Below the pieces are notes generated by a model, which was given only the letters and a program-made list of their open reading frames with translations, ran no database searches and was not told where the DNA came from. Below are positions 34,916-42,622 of a stretch of 64,000 nt of DNA, piece by piece. How positions within the stretch are numbered: position 1 is the first letter of the stretch; the number at the start of each line of letters is the position of its first letter. Source of the DNA: VFZN01 sp963709325 (GTDB taxonomy: Bacteria; Acidobacteriota; Vicinamibacteria; Vicinamibacterales; UBA2999); NCBI GenBank assembly GCA_963709325.1, contig CAVPVV010000001.1, positions 186,001 to 250,000 on the forward strand, given 5' to 3'. The position numbers were made by a program, and so were the translations under genes.

Positions 34916-36886
34916 ATGCGCGTGATGCCCGCGACAGCGGTGCTTGCCCTGCTGTTGTCGGGGCAGACGGCTGGGGCTCAGAGTCCGTCTCCGTCGTCGA
35001 CATCGGTAACCTCGGCGCAGGCGTATTACGACTTCATGCTGGCGCGGCGTCTCGAGTCTGACGGCGACGTAAAGGGCGCGCTGGCCGCACTCGACCGCGC
35101 CGAGAAATTGGACCCGAAGTCGGCTGAGGTGCTAGCCGAACGCGCCGGTCTGTACGCACGTCAGAATCAGGGGCCGGAGGCGCAAGCCACCGCCGAGCGC
35201 GCGCTCCAGCTCGACAAAGACAACGTCGAGGCGCATCGCATTCTCGCGCTCGTCTACTCGGCGTGGTCCGAGGGCGCGGGACAACCGCCGGCTGGGACCA
35301 ACGCAGAGGCCGCGCGATCGAAAGCGATCGATCACCTGAAAGCGATTCGCGGTACTCCGGCGATGGCCACCGATCTCAGCCTGCAGATCGCCTACGGCCG
35401 CCTGCTGCTGGGGGCCGGAGAAACTGACGACGCGGTCACCGCGCTCGAAGCGGTCGCATCGCAAGCGCCTTATCTCGCCGAGCCGTTCGTGTTGCTGGCC
35501 GAGGCGCGGTCGTCGAAGGGCGAGATGCTCGAAGCTGCGGAGGCCCTGGCGCAGGCCGCGGAGATCAATCCGCGCTACTACGTGTCGCTCGCCGACATGT
35601 ACGAAAAGCTTGGACGCTGGGCGGCGGCGGCTGGCGCGTATGGCCAGGCGATCGAAGGCGTTCGGCAGCCGAGCCGGGATCTGCGCCTGCGCTATGTCAC
35701 GGCCCTGCTCAACGTTCCGGGCGGAGTGGGTGCATCACGCGCGAAGGACACCTTGACCGAGCTCCTCAAGACGAGCCCGGACGACACCCGCCTGCTTTAT
35801 CTGTTGTCGATGGCGTCGCGGCAGCTGCAGGACGGGAAGGGCGCCGAAGACGCAGCCCGCCGCATCCTCGCCATCGATCCCACGAGCCTCGCCGGGCTGA
35901 ACGCGCTGGCCCGCACGCTCATGGATCAGTATCAGTATCGCAGGGTCGTCGAGGTGGTAACGCCGCTCACGAAAGACCTTGCCGCTCGCACCAAGGGACG
36001 CGAGGGAGACGGCGCTTCAGTGCTCGCGCAACTCGGCCTTGCCCACCAGCAGCTCGGCGAGTTCGATGCCGCGGTGAATGCCTTTACCGCTGCCAAGGAT
36101 CTATCACCGGACGAAGTCGCTTACGACCTGTACCTGGCCCAGGCGCTGTTGATCGCCCGAAAGAACGACCGCGCGCTCGCGGTCACTGGCGATGCCATCA
36201 AGAAGCACCCGGAGGAAATGCGCCTGATCAGCCTGCGCGCACAGGCGCTGTCGCGGCTGGGCAGGGCGAGCGAGGCGATCTCGTTCCTCGAAGGCGCGAT
36301 CAAGGGTGAATCGCGCAGCCCGGAGCTGGCCTTTGCGCTCGCCGACACCTACGCCTCGCAGAAACGGTACGACGATGCGGTGAAAGTGATCGAGCAGGCG
36401 GAGACCGCGTTCGGCGAGAGCGACGAGTTCACGCTCAAGCTGACCAACTTCTACGAGCAGGCCGGCCGTGTTGCCGACGCGGAGCGCGAGCTGCGCGGCA
36501 TGATCGAACGCGATCCGTTGGATTCGAACGCGCTCAACTATCTCGGTTACATGCTGGCCGACCGCACCGACCGGTACTCGGAAGCCGTCGAGCTGATCGA
36601 GCGTGCGCTGCGCGTCGAGCCGGACAACCCCGCATACCTGGACAGCCTTGGATGGGCGCTCCTGAAACAGGGGAAGGTCGCCGAGGCCGCGGCGCCGTTG
36701 GCGAAGGCCGCTGCTGCGGTGCCCGCGAACTCGGTAATCCAGGAGCATCACGGGGATTCTCTCGCCCGGCAGGGCAAGTGGACCGAGGCCGTGGCGGCCT
36801 GGCAGCGCGCGCTCGCCGGTGATGGCGAGTCGATCGACGCCGCCGCGATCGAGAAGAAGATTCGCGATGGGCGGCGCCGCCGCTAG
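34916..36886 (+). CDS. Exported tetratricopeptide-repeat protein
   Basis: A 656-residue TPR protein with a Sec signal (1-22, ending TAGAQS). TPR units of about 34 residues fill the rest, for example ALAALDRAEKLDPKSAEVLAERAGLYARQNQ, YYVSLADMYEKLGRWAAAAGAYGQAI, LNYLGYMLADRTDRYSEAVELIERALRVEPDNPAYLDSLGWALLKQGKVAEA (described by their ends only). The last five repeats match proteins linked to outer-membrane lipoprotein or LPS assembly. The 3' end overlaps the lipoprotein gene by 20 bp, and ispE follows. It probably acts as a periplasmic scaffold; the partner is unknown. Confidence 0.84.
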   Translation: MRVMPATAVLALLLSGQTAGAQSPSPSSTSVTSAQAYYDFMLARRLESDGDVKGALAALDRAEKLDPKSAEVLAERAGLYARQNQGPEAQATAERALQLDKDNVEAHRILALVYSAWSEGAGQPPAGTNAEAARSKAIDHLKAIRGTPAMATDLSLQIAYGRLLLGAGETDDAVTALEAVASQAPYLAEPFVLLAEARSSKGEMLEAAEALAQAAEINPRYYVSLADMYEKLGRWAAAAGAYGQAIEGVRQPSRDLRLRYVTALLNVPGGVGASRAKDTLTELLKTSPDDTRLLYLLSMASRQLQDGKGAEDAARRILAIDPTSLAGLNALARTLMDQYQYRRVVEVVTPLTKDLAARTKGREGDGASVLAQLGLAHQQLGEFDAAVNAFTAAKDLSPDEVAYDLYLAQALLIARKNDRALAVTGDAIKKHPEEMRLISLRAQALSRLGRASEAISFLEGAIKGESRSPELAFALADTYASQKRYDDAVKVIEQAETAFGESDEFTLKLTNFYEQAGRVADAERELRGMIERDPLDSNALNYLGYMLADRTDRYSEAVELIERALRVEPDNPAYLDSLGWALLKQGKVAEAAAPLAKAAAAVPANSVIQEHHGDSLARQGKWTEAVAAWQRALAGDGESIDAAAIEKKIRDGRRRR

Positions 36887-37655
36887 GCTGCCCGCGCTGG
36901 TTCTCTCCGCTGTCGTTGCCGCGTCGTGCGCGGCGAAGGCCCCGGTCCGACCGTCGGGGACGGCGGCCCCCGCGCCTGACGCCGTCAGCCATTTCGACGC
37001 ACTCACGACGCATTGCACAGGCCTGCGTACGATGACCGCGGAGTTGTCGCTATCCGGGCACGCCGGCGATCAGCGCGTGGGCGGCCGGGTCATCGCCGGC
37101 CTCGAGCGCGGCGGGTCGGTGCGGCTCGAGGGCGTGGCGCCGTTTGGCGCACCGCTGTTCATTCTTGCAGCCCGGTCGGAGCGTGCGACGCTGCTGCTCC
37201 CGCGTGACCATCGAGTGCTGGACGATGCGCCCGTGGCACAAGTGGTGGAGCGGCTCACCGGCCTCGCCCTGAGCGCCGACGATCTCCTGCAAGCGCTTGG
37301 CGGCTGCGTCGGTGCGGGCGCCGCCGCGAACGGCCGTCAGTGGCCTGGCGGCTGGGAAGCGGTGGAGGTTTCCGGCCAACGAACGGTGCTGATGCGCCAG
37401 CAGGCTGGTGCCTGGCAACTGACCGCCGTTGACGCCGGCGGCTGGCAGGCCGACTATCGACTGGTCCGGAACGGCGTTCCCCGCGAGGTCCGACTGCGAT
37501 CGGCGGATGGGCGCGTCGACTTCAGCGCGGCCGTGCAGCAGTTGGAGATGAACACGTCGATCGACGCCGCCGCATTCGAGATCTCGATCCCCCCTGACGC
37601 CGCGCCCATGAGCCTCGACGAACTCAAGTCGGTCGCGCCGCTGCGCACCCCATGA
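36867..37655 (+). CDS. Outer-membrane lipoprotein, LolB/DUF4292-like
   Basis: A 262-residue lipoprotein. The N-terminus ends in VVAASC (lipobox, Cys21). The mature part has the alternating strands of a LolA/LolB half-barrel: MTAELSLSGHAGDQRVGGRVIAGL, SVRLEGVAPFGAPLFILAAR, ATLLLPRDHRVL and ADYRLVRNGVPREVRLRSADGRVDFS. It lies just upstream of ispE, the position lolB occupies in proteobacteria, which favours a LolB-like role in lipoprotein insertion. Direct family evidence is moderate. The last codons overlap the ispE ATG. Confidence 0.75.
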   Translation: MGGAAARLPALVLSAVVAASCAAKAPVRPSGTAAPAPDAVSHFDALTTHCTGLRTMTAELSLSGHAGDQRVGGRVIAGLERGGSVRLEGVAPFGAPLFILAARSERATLLLPRDHRVLDDAPVAQVVERLTGLALSADDLLQALGGCVGAGAAANGRQWPGGWEAVEVSGQRTVLMRQQAGAWQLTAVDAGGWQADYRLVRNGVPREVRLRSADGRVDFSAAVQQLEMNTSIDAAAFEISIPPDAAPMSLDELKSVAPLRTP

Positions 37656-38590
37656 CCCTGTCGCTTCCAGCCTTCGCGAAGGTCAACCTCGACCTGCGCG
37701 TTCTCGGCGTCCGCGCCGACGGCTATCACGACCTGCGGACGATCTTTCAGTCGCTGGCGCTTGCGGACATCGTGACCGTGCGGCTCCGGCCCGGCCCGTT
37801 CGAGATCCAGTGCGACGACCCCGGCGTCCCGACCGATCGCCGTAATCTGGTGTGGAAGGCGGCATCGTTGCTGTGGCGCACGGCCCAGCGGCGACGGGGC
37901 GAACCCCGCGATTTGTGCGTGACACTCGAGAAACGCATTCCCGCCGAGGCCGGGCTGGGCGGGGGCAGCGCGGACGCCGCCGTCGCGCTCCGCGCCTTCA
38001 ATCGCCTCTGGAAGCTGGGCCTGGACGGCGCGGCGCTGGCGCGGATCGGAGCTCGCCTCGGCGCGGACGTCCCCTTCTTCTTGGTCGGCGGCACCGCGCT
38101 CGGCCTCGGCCGCGGCGACGACATCTACCCACTCGCGGATCTGCCGAAGGTCTACGTTGTCCTGATCAAGCCGGGGTTCGGCGTGGCGACGGTCGAAGCG
38201 TATCGATGGTTCGACGAGGAGCCCAAGCGGTCTCGGCGCGAGCCCGCGGGCCGCCGGCAGCCGCCCGGTTGGCCGGACTGGGCCGCGGTTCTGTGCAATG
38301 ACCTGGAAGCCCCGGTTGTTCGCCACCATCCGACCATTAGCCGGATCCGGCAGGCCCTTCTGGACGCCGGCGCCGTCAGGGCCGCGATGTCCGGTTCCGG
38401 ATCGGCGGTATATGGGCTGTTCGAGCGCGCTGATGCCGCCCGACGGACCGCGCGGGACCTGGCCCGCCCGGGTTGGTTGGTGCTGGCGACCCGAACGCTG
38501 AATCGCGCGGAGTACCAGCGACTGGGGCGGTATGATGCCGTCGCGCCGCCGAAGCCGGTTGCCTCAGCCGGGGAAACCCGTATACGATAA
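37652..38590 (+). CDS. ispE: 4-diphosphocytidyl-2-C-methyl-D-erythritol kinase
   Basis: A 312-residue GHMP kinase of the MEP isoprenoid pathway. PAFAKVNLDLRVLGVRADGYHDLRTIFQSL is the substrate motif, KRIPAEAGLGGGSADAA is the ATP loop, and AAMSGSGSAVYGLF the third GHMP motif. It shares the MEP pathway with the ispDF fusion 14 kb downstream. The ATG overlaps the lipoprotein stop. Confidence 0.94.
   Translation: MTLSLPAFAKVNLDLRVLGVRADGYHDLRTIFQSLALADIVTVRLRPGPFEIQCDDPGVPTDRRNLVWKAASLLWRTAQRRRGEPRDLCVTLEKRIPAEAGLGGGSADAAVALRAFNRLWKLGLDGAALARIGARLGADVPFFLVGGTALGLGRGDDIYPLADLPKVYVVLIKPGFGVATVEAYRWFDEEPKRSRREPAGRRQPPGWPDWAAVLCNDLEAPVVRHHPTISRIRQALLDAGAVRAAMSGSGSAVYGLFERADAARRTARDLARPGWLVLATRTLNRAEYQRLGRYDAVAPPKPVASAGETRIR
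38559..38588 (+). promoter_or_regulatory. Promoter-like element for tRNA-Gln and prs
   Basis: TTGCCT (38559-38564), an 18-bp spacer and TACGAT (38583-38588) precede the tRNA by 20 bp, inside the last codons of ispE. The same TTGCnC-N18-TACGAT layout precedes the tRNA-Thr array at 61104-61133. Confidence 0.45.
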
Positions 38591-38608
38591 CGATTTGCCC
38601 CGGTGCGT

Positions 38609-38683
38609 TGGGGCGTGGCCAAGCGGTAAGGCGCGGGTCTTTGGAACCCGTATTCGAAGGTTCGAATCCTTCCGCCCCAACCA
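38609..38683 (+). tRNA. tRNA-Gln (anticodon TTG), CCA encoded
   Basis: The cloverleaf closes: acceptor TGGGGCG pairs with CGCCCCA, the anticodon loop CTTTGGA gives TTG, and the T arm is AAGGTTCGAATCCTT. CCA is encoded at 38681-38683. The gene ends eight bases before the prs ATG, so the two are almost surely cotranscribed and the tRNA must be cut out of the mRNA leader. Confidence 0.95.
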
Positions 38684-38691
38684 GTTTCACC

Positions 38692-39648
38692 ATGCGACCG
38701 AGCGGTTTTGGCGATTTGAAGGTCTTCTCCGGCAGCGCGCATCCAAAGCTCGCCGCCGATATTGCGGATTTCCTGGGCTGCGGCCTGGGTCAAGCCCGGC
38801 TGCGCCGGTTTCCGGACACCGAGGTCTCGTTCCAGATCGACGAGAACATCCGCGGCACCGACGTCTTCATCATCCAGCCGACCTCGGCGCCGGTCGATCA
38901 GCACCTGATGGAGCTGATGATCATGGTGGACGCCTTCCGCCGATCGTCAGCCGCCCGCATTACCGCCGTCCTGCCCTACTACGGGTACGCCCGGCAGGAC
39001 CGCAAGGACAAGCCGAGGGTGCCGATCTCGGCGAAGCTGGTTGCCAACGTGCTGAGCGCGGCCGGGACCAATCGTGTGCTGACGATGGATCTGCACAAGG
39101 CGCAGATTCAGGGGTTCTTCGACATCCCGGTGGATCACCTGTTCGCCGCTCCGGTGATCATCGACCATCTGTCGCGACAGGACTTCCCGCGCCTGACGAT
39201 CGTCGCCCCCGATGCGGGCGGCGCCGAGCGGGCCCGCGCCTATGCCAAGCGCCTCAACGCCGAACTGGCGGTCATCGACAAGCGGCGCAGTCCCGACGAC
39301 GGGAGCGCGGAAGTGATGAACGTCATCGGCGAAGTGCGCGGGCGCACCTGCGTAATAGCCGACGACATCATCGACACCGCCGGGACGATTCAGAAGGCGG
39401 CCCAGGGGCTGATCGACGCCGGGGCCGAGCGGGTGATTGCCTGCGCCGTGCACGGGGTGCTGTCGGGACCGGCGATCGAGCGGATCGAGAAGGCGCCGAT
39501 CGATCGTCTGGTCATCACCGACACGATCCCGCTCGCCCCCGAAAAGGAAAAGTGCCAGAAGATCGTGCAGCTGAAGGTGAGCCGCCTGCTCGGGCAGGCG
39601 ATCCGCAGCATTCACGAGGAAACGTCGGTCTCGTCTTTGTTCGTGTAG
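38692..39648 (+). CDS. prs: Ribose-phosphate pyrophosphokinase
   Basis: A 318-residue PRPP synthase. VFSGSAHPKLAADIADFLG, PYYGYARQDRKDKPR, TMDLHKAQIQGFFDIPVDHL, the flexible-loop RRSPD, and the PRPP-binding VIADDIIDTAGT are all present. It makes PRPP for nucleotides, His and Trp. The ATG is directly behind tRNA-Gln, and rplY follows after a heptamer-repeat spacer; prs-rplY-pth is a widespread order. Confidence 0.95.
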   Translation: MRPSGFGDLKVFSGSAHPKLAADIADFLGCGLGQARLRRFPDTEVSFQIDENIRGTDVFIIQPTSAPVDQHLMELMIMVDAFRRSSAARITAVLPYYGYARQDRKDKPRVPISAKLVANVLSAAGTNRVLTMDLHKAQIQGFFDIPVDHLFAAPVIIDHLSRQDFPRLTIVAPDAGGAERARAYAKRLNAELAVIDKRRSPDDGSAEVMNVIGEVRGRTCVIADDIIDTAGTIQKAAQGLIDAGAERVIACAVHGVLSGPAIERIEKAPIDRLVITDTIPLAPEKEKCQKIVQLKVSRLLGQAIRSIHEETSVSSLFV

Positions 39649-39650
39649 TA

Positions 39651-39678
39651 CCTAGAGCCTAGAGCCCAGAGTCTAGAG
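39651..39678. repeat. Four tandem heptamers, consensus CCTAGAG
   Basis: CCTAGAG, CCTAGAG, CCCAGAG and TCTAGAG follow one another in the 49-bp prs-rplY spacer, starting two bases after the prs stop. Confidence 0.8.
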
Positions 39679-39697
39679 CCTGACAGCGAAGGAACCC

Positions 39698-40411
39698 ATG
39701 GAAGCCGTACTCGAAGCCGTCAAGCGCACCACCGTCGGAAAGAACGAGAACAACCGCACCCGCGCCGCCGGGCAGATTCCGGCCACGGTCTACGGCGCCC
39801 AGAAGGCCGGCGATCAAATCGCGCCGCTGACAGTCGCCGTCGATCCCAAGCCGTTCATGCGGATCCTGCACTCCAGCTCGGGGATGAACACCCTCATCAC
39901 GCTGAAGGTGCAGGGCGAGGGCGACGCGCGCGTGCTGGTCAAGGAAGTGCAGCTCGATCCGATTACCCACCAGCCGCTGCACGCGGACTTCTACCGCGTG
40001 AACATGGATCGCCGCATCCGCGTCACCGTGCCGGTGGTGCTGAAGGGCGAGCCGCGCGGCGTGAAGGTCGACGGCGGCGTGCTCGATTTCGTGCACCGCG
40101 AGATCGAGATGGAATGCCTGCCGGCGGAGATCCCGAACGCCATCGAGGTCGACGTCTCGAACCTCGGCATGAACGACGCCATCTACCTCCGCGACGTCGC
40201 CAAGGACGTGACATGGCAGCCGGTGGATGATCCCGACACGATGCTCGCGCACGTCGTGACGCTGCGGGTCGTCGAGGAAGCGCCGGCAGCGGAAGGTGCG
40301 GCGGCTCCGGTGGCTGCGGCGCCTGTGGCTGGTGCGGCCGAACCTGAAGTCATCAAGAAGGGCAAGACCGAGAAGGAAGGCGAGGCCAAGCCCGAGAAGA
40401 AGAAAACGTAG
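39698..40411 (+). CDS. rplY: 50S ribosomal protein L25/general stress protein Ctc
   Basis: A 237-residue CTC-type L25, longer than the E. coli form because it has the second beta domain. AVKRTTVGKNENNRTRAAGQIPATVYG is the 5S-rRNA binding start; VQLDPITHQPLHADFYRV and VPVVLKGEPRGVKVDGGVLDFVHREIEMECLPAEIP are conserved. The C-terminus is an Ala/Lys-rich tail. GAAGGA precedes the ATG. The next gene is pth, the common partner. Confidence 0.94.
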   Translation: MEAVLEAVKRTTVGKNENNRTRAAGQIPATVYGAQKAGDQIAPLTVAVDPKPFMRILHSSSGMNTLITLKVQGEGDARVLVKEVQLDPITHQPLHADFYRVNMDRRIRVTVPVVLKGEPRGVKVDGGVLDFVHREIEMECLPAEIPNAIEVDVSNLGMNDAIYLRDVAKDVTWQPVDDPDTMLAHVVTLRVVEEAPAAEGAAAPVAAAPVAGAAEPEVIKKGKTEKEGEAKPEKKKT

Positions 40412-40419
40412 CGCCGCAA

Positions 40420-40446
40420 ATGGCGCAGGTTGCGCAGATGGCGCAG
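40420..40446. repeat. Three tandem nonamers, ATGGCGCAG type
   Basis: ATGGCGCAG, GTTGCGCAG and ATGGCGCAG run in tandem in the rplY-pth spacer, ending 14 bases before the pth start. Confidence 0.7.
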
Positions 40447-40460
40447 GTCCGCGGACGGAC

Positions 40461-41066
40461 ATGAAGCTCGTCGTCGGGCTTGGCAATCCGGGCGCCGAAT
40501 ACCGCGAGACCCGGCACAACGTCGGGTTTCAGGTGATCGAGGAGCTCGCCCGTCGCTGGGGCGTGCAGCAGTGGCGCGAATCGTTCGAGAGCCTTGCGGC
40601 GAAGACGGTTCGCGACGACCAGGCGGTGCTGCTCTGCAAGCCGCTGACGTTCATGAACCTGAGCGGACGCGCGGTGGCAGGGCTCGCCGGGTTCTATAAG
40701 GTGGACGTGCCGGATCTCCTGGTGGTCACCGACGACGTGGCCTTGCCGCTCGGCCGATTGCGGGCGCGGCGGGGCGGGAGCGACGGCGGCCACAACGGAC
40801 TGAAGTCGATTGCCCAGTCGCTGGGCAGCGACGAATACGCCCGGCTCCGCGTCGGGGTCGGGCGCGGGGAAATTGAAGGGCCTGACGGGAGCGTCGTGGG
40901 ACGCCCCGGGACGGCCGATCACGTGCTCGGCCGGTTTCGACCGGAGGAGCGCGAGACGATATCAGCGGCAGTTCTGCGGGCCGCGGATGCCTCGGAGATG
41001 TTCCTGGCCGAGGGAATCGAACGCGTGATGAACGCGTTCAACGCCGCAGAGAGGCAAGACGCGTAA
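40461..41066 (+). CDS. pth: Peptidyl-tRNA hydrolase
   Basis: A 201-residue Pth. KLVVGLGNPGAEYRETRHNVGF holds the catalytic His; KPLTFMNLSGRAV, VTDDVALPLGRLRARRGGSDGGHNGLKSI and LRVGVGRG are the other family blocks. It recycles peptidyl-tRNA released from stalled ribosomes. The start ATG at 40461 is fixed by homology. Confidence 0.95.
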   Translation: MKLVVGLGNPGAEYRETRHNVGFQVIEELARRWGVQQWRESFESLAAKTVRDDQAVLLCKPLTFMNLSGRAVAGLAGFYKVDVPDLLVVTDDVALPLGRLRARRGGSDGGHNGLKSIAQSLGSDEYARLRVGVGRGEIEGPDGSVVGRPGTADHVLGRFRPEERETISAAVLRAADASEMFLAEGIERVMNAFNAAERQDA

Positions 41067-41070
41067 ACCC

Positions 41071-41089
41071 TTGCCACAAACGTGGCCAA
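41071..41089 (+). promoter_or_regulatory. Hairpin in the rpsF leader
   Basis: TTGCCAC pairs with GTGGCCAA around AAAC with one bulged C, 34 bases upstream of rpsF. Bacterial rpsF leaders can carry an S6:S18-binding motif with a CCG element; CCG occurs at 41100-41102. The match was not tested. Confidence 0.3.
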
Positions 41090-41123
41090 CGACTTGAATC
41101 CGTTGTCCATAAGGGGAGATTCG

Positions 41124-41579
41124 ATGACTGGACGTACGTACGAATTGATCTACATCCTGGTGCCCGAGGCGACCGAACAGCAGGTCGCCGAACTGCAGAC
41201 GCAGGTCGAGGGCATCGTCTCGCGCATGGGCGGCACGATCGAGAAGACCGATCCGTGGGGCCGGCGCAAACTCGCCTACGAGATCGGCAAGCACAAGGAA
41301 GGCTTCTACGTGCTGCAGGTGATTCAAGGCGGCGGCGAGCTGATGAAGGAGCTCGACCGGCGGCTGAAGAACCAGGAAGGGCTGATCCGGCACCTGATTG
41401 TCCGCGTCGACCAGCGGCAGGAGGTCGCGGATCGGGCGCGCACCAAGCGGACCGAGGCGTCGCGCCGCCGCCGCATCGCCCGCGGCCTGCCGCCCGATCG
41501 GCAGCCCGGCGAGGGGCCGCAGCACGACAACGACGACGACGCCGACGTGACCTACGACGGCGCAGACCTGGAATCGTAG
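41124..41579 (+). CDS. rpsF: 30S ribosomal protein S6
   Basis: A 151-residue S6 with the usual 95-residue ferredoxin-like core (YELIYILVPEATEQQ, GGTIEKTDPWGRRKLAYEIGKHKEGFYVL) plus an extended Arg-rich and then acidic tail ending DNDDDADVTYDGADLES. S6 pairs with S18, whose gene follows after 13 bp. AAGGGGAG lies six bases before the ATG. The leader 41067-41123 folds into a small hairpin. Confidence 0.94.
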   Translation: MTGRTYELIYILVPEATEQQVAELQTQVEGIVSRMGGTIEKTDPWGRRKLAYEIGKHKEGFYVLQVIQGGGELMKELDRRLKNQEGLIRHLIVRVDQRQEVADRARTKRTEASRRRRIARGLPPDRQPGEGPQHDNDDDADVTYDGADLES

Positions 41580-41592
41580 GAGAGGTATCACA

Positions 41593-41895
41593 ATGCCATT
41601 TGGAGGCAGGAAGCCGAGCGGCCCGGGCGGCAGGGGCAAGGGAGCGGCAGCCGGAGACAAGCAGGGCGGCCAGCGCCGCGGCCTGTTCCGCCGCCGCAAG
41701 GTCTGCAAGTTCTGTGCGGACCGGATCGACGACATCAACTACAAGGACGTCAAGCTGCTGAGCGGCTTCGTCCCGGAGCGCGGCAAGGTGCTGCCGCGCC
41801 GCATTTCCGGCACCTGCGCCAAGCATCAGCGGGCGCTGCGGGTCGCCATCTTCCGCGCCCGGCAGCTCGCGCTGCTGCCGTACGCATCGGACTAG
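41593..41895 (+). CDS. rpsR: 30S ribosomal protein S18
   Basis: A 100-residue S18 with a Gly/Lys-rich N-terminal extension of about 30 residues. The core RRRKVCKFCADRIDDINYKDVKLLSGFVPERGKVLPRRISGTCAKHQR keeps a CxxC...C arrangement able to bind zinc (core given for orientation by its ends). AGGAGAGG precedes the ATG. Confidence 0.95.
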   Translation: MPFGGRKPSGPGGRGKGAAAGDKQGGQRRGLFRRRKVCKFCADRIDDINYKDVKLLSGFVPERGKVLPRRISGTCAKHQRALRVAIFRARQLALLPYASD

Positions 41896-41898
41896 CCG

Positions 41899-41988
41899 GG
41901 GGTTAACCCCTCAGCTCGCTTGTGTGGCGTGCGCCATCCGCTCGAACGGCCTTGAGTCGTGCCGGTGCCGGGCGGATTAGCGAGCTGA
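41899..41988 (+). ncRNA. Structured leader upstream of rplI, possible three-way junction
   Basis: After a GGGGTTAACCCC palindrome (41899-41910), TCAGCTCGCT (41911-41920) pairs perfectly with AGCGAGCTGA (41979-41988). Enclosed are TGGC...GCCA (41925-41936) and ATCCGC...GCGGAT (41936-41977). This forms two helices inside a 10-bp closing helix in the 129-bp rpsR-rplI spacer. It is a candidate ribosomal-protein leader; no known family is claimed. Confidence 0.4.
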
Positions 41989-42024
41989 TGGTCTGCGAAC
42001 GCAATTGAATTGTGGGGTTAAGTC

Positions 42025-42471
42025 ATGGAAGTGATTCTTCGAGATCACGTGGAGCACGTCGGCCGCCGCGGCGAAATCGTCAAGGTGGCGGACGGCTTCG
42101 CCCGCAACTACCTCCTGCCGCGGAAGCTGGCGCTGCCGGCGACCGAGGGCAACAAGCGCTGGGTCGAGCGCGAGCGGAAGATCGTCGAGGCGCGCGAAGC
42201 CGAAGAGCGCGGCGCCGCCGAGGCGATCGCGACGCGTCTGACCGCCCTCGATCTGTCGGTCGCCCGCCGCGTCGGCGAGAACGACCAGCTCTATGGGTCG
42301 GTCACCAACGCCGACATCGCCGACCTGTTGAAGGCCAAGGGCTTCGACATCGATCGCCGCAAGATCCTGCTGCCGGATCCGTTGAAGGCGCTCGGCGAAA
42401 CCTCGGTGCCGATCAAGCTGCATCGCGACGTCACCGCGCAGGTGCGCGTGGCGGTTGTGAAGGAAGAGTAG
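42025..42471 (+). CDS. rplI: 50S ribosomal protein L9
   Basis: A 148-residue L9. MEVILRDHVEHVGRRGEIVKVADGFARNYLLPRKLA is the N-terminal 23S-binding domain; the connecting helix and C-terminal domain (VARRVGENDQLYGSVTNADIADLL to PIKLHRDVTAQVRVAVV) are complete. It ends a rpsF-rpsR-rplI group and is followed by a strong terminator. Confidence 0.95.
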   Translation: MEVILRDHVEHVGRRGEIVKVADGFARNYLLPRKLALPATEGNKRWVERERKIVEAREAEERGAAEAIATRLTALDLSVARRVGENDQLYGSVTNADIADLLKAKGFDIDRRKILLPDPLKALGETSVPIKLHRDVTAQVRVAVVKEE

Positions 42472-42550
42472 AGCAGGCCGGGAGTCGGGCCGCCGCCGCA
42501 GGTACCGCATCATTCCGAGCGTCGGCGCGGTTTGGTCGCTTCCCAGAAGC

Positions 42551-42589
42551 CGAGGGAGCCGCTACAGTGGCGGCTCCCTCGTTTCGTTT
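42551..42589 (+). terminator. Intrinsic terminator after rplI
   Basis: CGAGGGAGCCGC (42551-42562) pairs perfectly with GCGGCTCCCTCG (42570-42581), a 12-bp stem with a 7-nt loop, followed by TTTCGTTT. Confidence 0.8.
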
Positions 42590-42622
42590 GGACGGATCCC
42601 TCATCCCCAGAAGGTTCGACGA

